Below, in pieces: positions 1-4,455 of a stretch of 5,156 bases of DNA. The stretch comes from JBBRYB01 sp038238115. Lineage in GTDB: Bacteria > Actinomycetota > Actinomycetes > Propionibacteriales > Nocardioidaceae. The stretch's first letter is position 1. Every line of letters begins with the position of its first letter. The stretch lies in assembly GCA_038238115.1 (NCBI GenBank), contig JBBRYB010000165.1, positions 1-5,156 on the forward strand, written 5' to 3'. The translations under genes and the position numbers were made by a program. The notes under the pieces are model-generated. The model ran no database searches. It was not told the DNA's origin and saw only the letters and a list, made by a program, of their open reading frames with translations.

Positions 1-1
1 C

Positions 2-82
2 GGCACCGTGGAGGCACGCACCCAAGACCTCAGCACCTCACCATCACCATCACGAAGAACCAACGCCGGGGCAGCAGGATGA
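2..82 (+). CDS. possible C-terminal tail of a protein entering from the left (partial)
   Basis: One plus-strand frame is open from the window edge to a TGA at 80-82. It encodes about 26 residues rich in Ser, Pro, Arg and Ala, ending ...RRTNAGAAG. This could be the disordered C-terminus of a gene that runs convergently towards the RelA/SpoT-like gene at 114. Nothing in it identifies a family, and an open frame this short can easily occur by chance, so it is only a candidate. Confidence 0.15.
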   Translation, partial: GTVEARTQDLSTSPSPSRRTNAGAAG

Positions 83-113
83 GCCATAGCCCATCATCCC
101 AAAACCCAACCGT

Positions 114-749
114 CTAACTACTTACGCCACGCCGCACTAGCAAGAAGGCAGGCTCGACGGCCGCGTCTGGTTGCCCGTCCGCCGTGGGCCACTTCAAGTA
201 GTTGCTCTGGGCAGCCATCTGATCAAACAGTTGAAGCCGCTTATTTACAGGGGTATCTAGGTCGCGATAAATGTCATACGCGCGATGGAGTTTCTGTTTA
301 AGAAAGAAGGATTCGAACGTGTGGAATTGCAGCTCGAATAAGTAGGCCCCCGGGGTATGGATCTTTGTGTTCAGTCCCTTGTACGAAGAGCCAGCCACCC
401 AAGAGTTTTTCGCAACGCGGCCGCTGAACATATAGCCGTCCGCCTCCAATAGGCTTCGAGCTTTTGCCACTGATTCCCAGAAGTCTGCGGGTCGCACCGT
501 CATCGTGTACCTGAGAGCGTCCGAAATCTCCCGCGCTACAATTGAGACGGGGAGGTGATACGTAGTCGCCAGGTCCGCGATCTTTCGCTGTATCGATGGG
601 AGGCTCTTAAGCCGCTCTTTAAGCCCGGGAACTTCAGCGTTGAGCTGTTGCGCGATGTCAGTGATGGTCGGCGTGACCAACTCTTCCGCCCGCATCGCCG
701 ACTCCGCAACGCTGGCGGCTGCCCGCTCAATGCACTCACTGCCCGCCAT
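114..749 (-). CDS. RelA/SpoT-fold (synthetase-like) protein, possible small alarmone synthetase or toxin
   Basis: A 211-aa protein with the conserved pattern of the RelA/SpoT nucleotidyltransferase fold. An N-terminal helical segment (about 1-45) is followed by R46-x-K48-x3-S52-I-x2-K56, which matches the ATP-binding R-x-K-x3-S-I-x2-K motif of RelA and SpoT. Next come D77 in SDALRYT (the metal-binding Asp position), YKGLN at 123-127 (the GYRSIH-type substrate loop), E139 in FELQFHT (the EIQIRT-type catalytic Glu) and H155-x2-Y158 (the H-x2-YK motif). Known members transfer pyrophosphate from ATP to GDP/GTP, adenine nucleotides or tRNA, and several stand-alone members are growth-inhibiting toxins. 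The QFHT form of the motif resembles variants in actinobacterial toxin domains, so a toxin role is possible. The start is supported by a strong GGAGGGG 8 nt upstream. Base composition is visibly less GC-rich than the flanking IS DNA, suggesting separate acquisition. No partner gene directly abuts it. The fold is fairly certain; product and substrate are inferred. Confidence 0.7.
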   Translation of the reverse strand: MAGSECIERAAASVAESAMRAEELVTPTITDIAQQLNAEVPGLKERLKSLPSIQRKIADLATTYHLPVSIVAREISDALRYTMTVRPADFWESVAKARSLLEADGYMFSGRVAKNSWVAGSSYKGLNTKIHTPGAYLFELQFHTFESFFLKQKLHRAYDIYRDLDTPVNKRLQLFDQMAAQSNYLKWPTADGQPDAAVEPAFLLVRRGVSS

Positions 750-1310
750 GAAGTCGTCCCCTCCCCGTCACGGGTCGCCACCGACTGTCTTGCGGCTGGT
801 TCTGCCATCCACTGTGCAACCGGCCCCAACCTCTCCGGACATAACGGCTTTTGGCGCGGCTCGGGCGCGTCCTGCATGACGAGATCATGTTAGCACCCGT
901 CGGAGTCGATTCCCCAATGCGGGCTGGCTCTCGCCGTTGGATCGGCACGCGATGGTATACGACTGAATTCTTGCTGCACGCCAAGAGCGGTGGCGCCGGG
1001 CAGGATGGCACTGCAGACGGCGATGGTAGTAGGGACGGAACGCCAGTTCCTCGTTCTCAGCCATGACCAAGCTATCAAACAGCCTAGTTAAATCCCCTTC
1101 AGATTTCAGAGCGTTCACGGAAGAGACAATGATCTGGCGCGCTAGTTATCAGTCTGTCCAGACTGCTGCCTACTACGCCAACGAGACTTACCTCTATCTA
1201 CCTGAGACACTTCAGCGAATAGCGTCCGGCGGGATCGGACCGCTGGTCCCTGCTCAGTCCTCCACTGCCGCGCATCGAGGGCAGCCACCATCGAGCATCG
1301 GACGTCGCCT
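750..1310. other. 561-base stretch without a secure gene
   Basis: No frame gives a recognisable family. The best plus-strand candidates are an open frame from a TTG at 851 to a TGA at 1064-1066, and a second starting at the ATG at 1063. They overlap by ATGA, as coupled genes do, but neither has a Shine-Dalgarno sequence. The second begins MTKLSNSLVKSPSDF and stays protein-like for about 60 residues with A/T-rich codons. It then runs antisense into the remnant at 1311-1592, so it is probably truncated near 1240 if real. On the minus strand a GTG at 1118 opens a 77-codon frame (MNALKSEGDLTRLFDSLV...), and another frame at 890-1078 holds a hydrophobic stretch. Composition shifts from GC-rich (750-850) to more A/T-rich (about 1060-1230), consistent with a junction or degraded DNA. 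The 5' leader and promoter of the RelA/SpoT-fold gene must lie at its left end, but I see no convincing -35/-10 pair. Confidence 0.4.
758..764 (-). promoter_or_regulatory. ribosome binding site of the RelA/SpoT-fold gene
   Basis: The minus strand reads GGAGGGG here, 8 nt before the ATG at 749. This strong Shine-Dalgarno sequence fixes the start and argues that the gene is a complete small protein rather than the tail of a larger polymorphic toxin. Confidence 0.6.
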
Positions 1311-1592
1311 CTACGCCGTGGCGGCGTCGTGGTCCGCCGTTGCCTTTCCTGTGTTGCCTGCGGGCCGCGGAATCTCCGCTCGTGCCAGTGGGCGGCCGAC
1401 CTCCGTGGCGTGGCGCCGGTACCAGTCGGCGGCCTCCTCAGAGCTCAGCACCAGGTTGCGCATCGGCTGCACGCTGTCGCGGGTGGGGTACAGCCCGAAG
1501 AGGCGGCACCGTTGCTGGACGATGCGCACGACGATGCCGGCCGCTCGGACATCGCCGTGACGCCTGTCGTCGGTCGCGTGCACCACAATCAA
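1311..1592 (-). pseudogene. C-terminal remnant resembling a phage-type helix-turn-helix (small terminase-like) protein
   Basis: From a TTG at 1592 (alternatives GTG at 1586 or 1583) the frame encodes 93 aa with strongly G/C-ending codons. The segment GDVRAAGIVVRIVQQRCRLF followed by GLYPTRD looks like the C-terminal module of actinobacterial phage-type helix-turn-helix proteins, in which a helical stretch ends in a motif like R-C-R-L-x-G-L-Y. The N-terminal helix-turn-helix that should precede it is absent. The coding-like frame extends upstream without an ATG to the TAG at 1644-1646, which is the stop codon of the HD hydrolase gene, so the two are in the same frame. AGAGG lies 9 nt before the GTG at 1586 and could drive translation, but I favour a 5'-truncated remnant. 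The tail (PRPAGNTGKATADHDAATA) looks disordered. The resemblance is by eye and of modest certainty. Confidence 0.4.
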
Positions 1593-1643
1593 CAGCCTCT
1601 GCGTCTCACCGTGCGCGATACCGAATGCCGCAGGCCGAGGTTC

Positions 1644-2153
1644 CTACCTTTTGTGGGGGAGTGCGACCTCGTCGGGGTTCAGACCGAGAAGGGTGCAGGC
1701 GGTGGTGTACTTCTTGACCAACTTCTCCTGGACATCGAGGGGGAGCCGGGCCAGTCGGCGCGGGTCGCTGTTGTCGGCGATGTCGCACGCCTTGACCAAC
1801 CGGGAAACGGGGTCGCTCCTGATCGCGGCGTAGTAGTCCGCGGGGTCCTGCCCACGGTCCCGGGTCAGCCGGTCGATGTGCAGCAGAGCCGCCCGGTGAA
1901 CACCGAGCTCGGCCAGCAGCCTGATCGTCAGGCGGGTGTCCTCGACGACGTCGTGGAGCCAGGCAGCCACCAGGGCGCTGTCCTGGGCAGCTGCGCTCAG
2001 ACTCTGGAAGCTCGGGTGGACCTGGAGCCGCTCGACGACGCGCCGGGGGTGGTCGAAGTAGGGCCTGCCCGCCTTGTCCGTCTGCCCGTGGTGAGCCCAG
2101 GCGGCCAGCAGGGATGCCGAGACCGGGTTCACGACTCCTTCGTCGACATCCAT
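1644..2153 (-). CDS. small HD-domain phosphohydrolase, SpoT/MESH1-like (putative small alarmone hydrolase)
   Basis: A 169-aa HD-superfamily protein with the (p)ppGpp-hydrolase motif order. H21 lies in AHHGQTDKAGRPY, H35 in DHP, H67-D68 in WLHDVVEDT, and D124 with N128 in KACDIADN. In SpoT and MESH1 the corresponding residues bind Mn2+ (His, HisAsp and a distal Asp), and the Glu-Asp after the HD acts in removing the 3'-pyrophosphate. Length matches stand-alone small hydrolases, and the protein has no synthetase, TGS or ACT domain. It should be cytosolic. The ATG at 2153 is preferred because AAAGGA lies 5 nt upstream; an in-frame ATG at 2201 would add 16 residues (MWEQFIGRERHPERTA) with a poorer upstream site. 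The 101-aa gene lies 74 nt upstream on the same strand, so the two probably form an operon. The HD family is secure; alarmone as substrate is inferred, and other nucleotides are possible. It may counteract the RelA/SpoT-fold protein at 114-749, but that is speculative. Confidence 0.8.
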   Translation of the reverse strand: MDVDEGVVNPVSASLLAAWAHHGQTDKAGRPYFDHPRRVVERLQVHPSFQSLSAAAQDSALVAAWLHDVVEDTRLTIRLLAELGVHRAALLHIDRLTRDRGQDPADYYAAIRSDPVSRLVKACDIADNSDPRRLARLPLDVQEKLVKKYTTACTLLGLNPDEVALPHKR

Positions 2154-2158
2154 CGCAG

Positions 2159-2164
2159 TCCTTT
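2159..2164 (-). promoter_or_regulatory. ribosome binding site deciding the HD hydrolase start
   Basis: The minus strand reads AAAGGA 5 nt before the ATG at 2153. The competing ATG at 2201 has only a GGGGG run 4 nt upstream, so the internal start is favoured. Confidence 0.45.
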
Positions 2165-2227
2165 CAGGGTGTCGTTCGCGTCCTATGAACTGCTCCCACA
2201 TCGAGCCCCCGGGCCGTCGAGGGCTTT

Positions 2228-2533
2228 TCAGAAGGAGCTGTAGCTGGAAAACTCGGTCGGTATTCCATGGGCTTCCGCGAACTCTTCGAGGTCCACATCC
2301 GTCTCGAACCGCTGCCGCACCAGCTGTGCGACGTCAGCCCCAGGCTGGCCGTTAAGGGCCCGAGTCAATGCCGCCAGATGTACCGCCCCAATTATGCGCC
2401 AGGACTCGTACTCACTGCCACCACATACGGCTGCGACCTGCGGCCCCATGTCGTGACCGGTCCACACCAAGTCGCCCTCCACGTCCACGTCAACTGCCCG
2501 GGGGCTTCGATCCGTCATCGCTCCCCGCTTCAT
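2228..2533 (-). CDS. hypothetical acidic protein, about 100 aa
   Basis: A 101-aa protein in a frame with strong actinobacterial codon preference. I do not recognise a characterised family. It is acidic, with a DVDVEGDLVWTG beta-like N-terminus, a central helical stretch (ESWRIIGAVHLAALTRALNG) and a C-terminal pattern RFETDVDLEEFAEAHGIPTEF. A 'GIP-x-EF' ending after an acidic helix recalls small uncharacterised actinobacterial proteins, but I cannot name a Pfam family. Start choice is uncertain: the ATG at 2533 has only a weak GAAG nearby, while the ATG at 2518 has GGGGAG placed too close (2 nt). No signal peptide or membrane segment is seen. It precedes the HD hydrolase by 74 nt on the same strand, so it may be co-transcribed with it. 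Only 57 bp separate its start from the IS6 left end, so its native promoter may have been replaced or lost. Confidence 0.6.
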   Translation of the reverse strand: MKRGAMTDRSPRAVDVDVEGDLVWTGHDMGPQVAAVCGGSEYESWRIIGAVHLAALTRALNGQPGADVAQLVRQRFETDVDLEEFAEAHGIPTEFSSYSSF

Positions 2534-2590
2534 CGCTTCGGTTCTGACTGCAACGTAGCAGCGTCGTACAACATGCCGGACGCCTTGGCG

Positions 2591-2614
2591 GGCTCTGTTG
2601 CGTTGGGTGATCGG
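2591..2614 (+). repeat. left terminal inverted repeat of IS6 copy 1
   Basis: This sequence pairs with 3358-3381: the first 15 bases (GGCTCTGTTGCGTTG) are identical to the reverse complement of the right end. Two mismatched bases follow, then seven more identical bases (TGATCGG). The match defines the element boundary directly. Confidence 0.9.
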
Positions 2615-2635
2615 GCCGGGCGCCAGACTGGTCCC

Positions 2636-3328
2636 ATGACCTCATCTTCGACCTCGGCGTTCGCTGGTTACCGGTTCCCGCCCGAGGTGATCTCGGTGGC
2701 GGTGCGGTGGTATCTGCGGTACGGCTTGTCCTATCGGGACGTCGAGGAGCTGCTCGAAGAGCGCGGCGTGATGGTCGATCACGTCACGATCTACCGGTGG
2801 GTCCAACGGTTCACACCGGAGTTCGTCGAAGCGGCCCGGACATGCCGTCACGTGCCTGGTGATCGCTGGTTCGTCGACGAGACCTACGTCAAGGTCAATG
2901 GCCGGTGGACCTACCTGTACCGGGCGGTCGACCAGTTCGGGCAAGTTATCGACGTGTGGCTGTCCACCAGGCGCGATTTGACCGCGGCGCGGACGTTCTT
3001 TAGCCGGGCTCTCGCTGTCGGTGTCGTGCCGGTGGAGGTGACCACGGACCGGGCGCCGGCCTACCCGGGTGTGCTGGACGAGCTGATCCCGGCTGTTCTG
3101 CACGACACGGAGCGGTACGCCAACAACAGAGTCGAGGCAGACCATGGCCGGCTCAAAGCGAGGCTTCGACCGATGCGTGGCCTCAAGACCTTCCGGTCAG
3201 CTCGCATCCTCGATGCGGGTCATGCTTTGGTCCAGAACCTGCGACGCGGCCATTACGACATCGCCACCGACGAGCCAGCCCACCACCAGCTGCGGGCGGC
3301 CTTCGATGAACTCGCGCTCGCCATCTGA
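2636..3328 (+). CDS. IS6-family DDE transposase (intact)
   Basis: A 230-aa transposase, close to the usual IS6 length (IS26 Tnp is 234 aa). An N-terminal helix-turn-helix (about 18-57: VAVRWYLRYGLSYRDVEELL, then VDHVTIYRWVQ) binds the terminal repeats. The catalytic RNase H-like domain follows, with D81 in WFVDETYVKV, D138 in TTDRAPAY and E167 in NNRVEADHGRLKAR. The D138-E167 spacing is 28 residues, shorter than the 34 typical of IS26, because the linker between TDRAPAY and YANN is compact. IS6 enzymes move by replicative cointegrate formation or targeted conservative joining to an existing copy. The ATG at 2636 starts just before the conserved SSSTSAF; the longer upstream open frame reads antisense through the 101-aa gene and the left repeat and is not native. 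No Shine-Dalgarno sequence is visible, which suggests low or leaderless expression. Confidence 0.93.
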   Translation: MTSSSTSAFAGYRFPPEVISVAVRWYLRYGLSYRDVEELLEERGVMVDHVTIYRWVQRFTPEFVEAARTCRHVPGDRWFVDETYVKVNGRWTYLYRAVDQFGQVIDVWLSTRRDLTAARTFFSRALAVGVVPVEVTTDRAPAYPGVLDELIPAVLHDTERYANNRVEADHGRLKARLRPMRGLKTFRSARILDAGHALVQNLRRGHYDIATDEPAHHQLRAAFDELALAI

Positions 3329-3357
3329 CCGGCGCCAGAAGGGCTCAACCCTGCCGT

Positions 3358-3381
3358 CCGATCAGACAACGCAACAGAGCC
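3358..3381 (-). repeat. right terminal inverted repeat of IS6 copy 1
   Basis: Reverse complement of the left repeat, with 22 of 24 bases matching (mismatches at 3365-3366). It ends 53 bp after the transposase stop codon. Its last codons are read in frame from the interrupted terminase gene, adding the residues LCCVV. Confidence 0.9.
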
Positions 3382-3739
3382 CCAGCAGCACCTCCCGAAA
3401 CAGAGCCCGGCCTCGAGCGCGGCAGTAGTCCATCCGAGCGGCGACGTCGCCCACCACCCCACAGCTGCCCGTGAAGCCGGAGGTGCCATCATCGCGGTCG
3501 GCCAGAGCGAACCCGTCGGTCCACTCGTCGAGAACGACCCGGTCGTAGTCGGTGAACAGCTCCGGTGAGCAGCCCATCACCTTCAGCAACGTCGCCTGCC
3601 GCGGATAGAGCTCCACCCCCAGATAGGCCTCATCGAGGGCGAACTGCAGCAGGTGCGGCACCTCCAGCACCACCGGGTCCACCGGCAGCCGCGGCACGCG
3701 TGCTTCGAGTTCCTGAAGCCGACGGCTATGAACGCTCAT
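3382..3739 (-). pseudogene. phage terminase large subunit-like, N-terminal fragment cut off by IS6 copy 1
   Basis: The first ~119 residues of a phage-type terminase large subunit, the ATPase/nuclease motor that packages phage DNA. Recognisable pieces are LQFALDEAYLGVELYPRQAT (about 31-50, the region before the ATPase core with the Q-motif-like PRQ), LLKVMGCSPELFTDYDRVVL (51-70) and YCRARGRALFREVLL (105-119). In intact relatives the last segment runs directly into the Walker A loop. Here the IS6 right end begins within codon 120, the frame continues LCCVV and stops at 3362, so all ATPase and nuclease motifs are lost. The start is supported by GGAGG 5 nt upstream and by a 4-nt ATGA overlap with the preceding helix-turn-helix gene, a sign of translational coupling. 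Family assignment is by eye from the characteristic N-terminus. Confidence 0.7.
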
Positions 3740-4143
3740 GCCGTCCTCCCCGAGGTCGCCGCCGGCGTGCGGGACTCCAGCGCCGAGAGGCGCTCCTCCA
3801 GCTCACCGGACTGCCGCATCTGCGTCCCAAGCGACAACACCGACTGCGCGGCGCGCAACCGCACCGGATCGCTGCCCGACGTCAGACACTGAAGCAGCAC
3901 CGCGACAGCATCCGATCCTCCGCTTACCAGCTGTCCCGTCAACGCGGACACGTGCTCGCCTCGGCGAGCCGACACATCAGCCGCGAACTGCGGATCGCTC
4001 ATCCTACGCCGCACCGTCCGCGCCGACCTGCGCACCAACACTCCCACCTCGGCGTAGGTCCGGCCAGTCGCCAACGCCGTCTTCATCACCTCCTCCAACT
4101 CCGCCCCGTCCTGCACACCCTCATCTGCCGGCAACTCCGTCAC
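3736..4143 (-). CDS. phage-type helix-turn-helix protein, putative terminase small subunit
   Basis: A 135-aa protein with a helix-turn-helix at about 26-50 (TGRTYAEVGVLVRRSARTVR, then RRMSDPQF), where ARTVRRR fits the DNA-recognition helix. The remainder is mostly helical: ARRGEHVSALTGQLVSGGSD (60-78), a repeat-like DPVRLRAAQSVLSLG segment (92-106), and a C-terminal LEERLSALES stretch that could form a short coiled coil. This layout resembles small-terminase-like proteins encoded next to large terminase genes in actinobacterial prophages, and the next gene here is a terminase large subunit overlapping by ATGA. Its likely role is recognition of phage DNA and recruitment of the large subunit, now without a functional partner. 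GTG start at 4143 with AGGAGG 4 nt upstream. A general regulator cannot be excluded. No truncation is evident. Confidence 0.7.
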   Translation of the reverse strand: MTELPADEGVQDGAELEEVMKTALATGRTYAEVGVLVRRSARTVRRRMSDPQFAADVSARRGEHVSALTGQLVSGGSDAVAVLLQCLTSGSDPVRLRAAQSVLSLGTQMRQSGELEERLSALESRTPAATSGRTA

Positions 4144-4243
4144 GTGTCCTCCTCAGCGTGGGGCGCAAATCGCCCTTCACTACTTCGGCGAGCCAGATCT
4201 CCATCGCGGGACAGGTCAGCCCCCCGGTACCCGCCTCCGACAT
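4121..4243 (-). CDS. possible 40-aa small ORF upstream of the helix-turn-helix gene
   Basis: ATG at 4243 to TGA at 4121-4123 encodes MSEAGTGGLTCPAMEIWLAE followed by VVKGDLRPTLRRTRDGVAGR. It overlaps the helix-turn-helix start by 23 nt and runs the same way, as a small phage gene in an operon might. There is no Shine-Dalgarno sequence before its ATG. The frame remains open upstream into the IS1380 remnant, so it could also be the 3' end of a phage gene whose 5' part was displaced by IS1380 insertion. I do not recognise the family. Confidence 0.25.
   Translation of the reverse strand: MSEAGTGGLTCPAMEIWLAEVVKGDLRPTLRRTRDGVAGR
4148..4153 (-). promoter_or_regulatory. ribosome binding site of the helix-turn-helix gene
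   Basis: A perfect AGGAGG on the minus strand, 4 nt before the GTG at 4143. It supports the GTG rather than any internal ATG as the start. Confidence 0.55.
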
Positions 4244-4249
4244 GTCGAC

Positions 4250-4410
4250 GTGACAGGAATCTCGGTGAGCTTCACCGAGCGCAAATGTGGTCTCGAGCGC
4301 GGGACTGCTTCCGGCCGCGACGCTGGCGCAGCGGATCGGCGTGGCCGAGCTGGTCGACGAACGGCTTCAACTGGCGCAACACGGTGCGAGCAGGTCGAAG
4401 GCGTTCACGA
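4250..4410 (+). pseudogene. IS1380-family transposase, N-terminal remnant truncated by IS6 copy 2
   Basis: From 4284 the plus strand encodes VVSSAGLLPAATLAQRIGV followed by AELVDERLQLAQHGASRSKAF. This is the characteristic N-terminus of a group of actinobacterial IS1380-like transposases (SSAGLLPAATLAQR-LG-AELVDE). The preceding residues VTGISVSFTERK, from a GTG at 4250, fit an N-terminal leader but are in a different frame, so a small indel near 4285 already separates them. Coding stops abruptly at 4410, where the left repeat of the second IS6 element begins. Roughly the first 50 residues of a transposase that is normally several hundred residues long remain, and the DDE catalytic domain is gone. 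No IS1380 terminal repeat could be identified with confidence; the left end should lie between 4144 and 4250. Confidence 0.6.
4261..4279. repeat. perfect 8-bp hairpin
   Basis: CTCGGTGA (4261-4268) and TCACCGAG (4272-4279) are exact inverted repeats around a 3-nt loop. The hairpin lies in the leader of the IS1380 remnant. No U-run follows on either strand, so it is not a standard terminator. It could hinder read-through transcription into the transposase, as 5' hairpins in insertion sequences do, or could be incidental. Confidence 0.4.
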
Positions 4411-4425
4411 GGCACTGTTGCGTTG
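4411..4425 (+). repeat. left terminal inverted repeat of IS6 copy 2
   Basis: Identical to the first 15 bases of the copy 1 repeat except for A in place of T at 4414. The next bases, CGTGATC, also parallel copy 1. The matching right repeat lies beyond the window. Confidence 0.8.
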
Positions 4426-4455
4426 CGTGATCTGGCCGGGCGCGACACTGATCTG

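Larger units (their letters stand above)
2591..3381 (+). mobile_element. IS6-family insertion sequence, complete copy (copy 1)
   Basis: A 791-bp element bounded by inverted repeats (2591-2614 and 3358-3381) and carrying one intact IS6-family transposase gene. The length suits IS6 elements. The outer end GGCTCTGTTGC matches the classic IS6/IS26 terminal sequence GGCACTGTTGC except at one base. The 8 bp flanking each side (CCTTGGCG on the left, CCAGCAGC on the right) do not match, so the usual 8-bp target duplication is missing. This points to recombination or deletion after insertion. The right end lies inside a terminase gene on the opposite strand. A second, diverged copy in the same orientation begins at 4411. 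Confidence 0.92.

Noticed and set aside
77..99. GGATGA/TCATCC stem (6 bp, 11-nt loop) just past the stop of the RelA/SpoT-fold gene
   Set aside because: The stem is short, the loop large, and there is no U-run on either strand, so it is too weak to call a terminator.
736..1011. Minus-strand frame of 91 codons overlapping the 5' end of the RelA/SpoT-fold gene
   Set aside because: Residue composition (Arg/Ser/Pro/Gly-rich) is typical of an out-of-frame translation, it overlaps the better-supported start at 749, and no family is recognisable.
1329..2243. Long plus-strand open frame of 304 codons
   Set aside because: It runs antisense to the HD hydrolase and the helix-turn-helix remnant, lacks a ribosome binding site, and is Arg/Gly/Val/Pro-rich as expected for the shadow of high-GC coding DNA.
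2267..2635. 123-codon upstream extension of the intact transposase frame
   Set aside because: It crosses the antisense 101-aa gene and the IS left repeat. The IS6 family starts at the ATG at 2636 and is full length from there.
2642..3145. 167-codon minus-strand frame inside the transposase
   Set aside because: Mirror of the IS6 coding frame; the same shadow appears in the second copy at the equivalent position.
2583..3389. 8-bp target-site duplication around IS6 copy 1
   Set aside because: The flanks CCTTGGCG and CCAGCAGC do not match, so no duplication is present.
4238..4247. Perfect 10-bp palindrome CGACATGTCG upstream of the phage gene
   Set aside because: It could be an operator, but palindromes of this length arise by chance in such DNA, there is no second copy nearby, and it lies at the edge of the IS1380 remnant.
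3565..4455. Plus-strand open frame running into the second transposase
   Set aside because: It is antisense to the terminase and helix-turn-helix genes and is low-complexity Arg/Pro/Ser/Ala. Only the part from 4456 matches a transposase.
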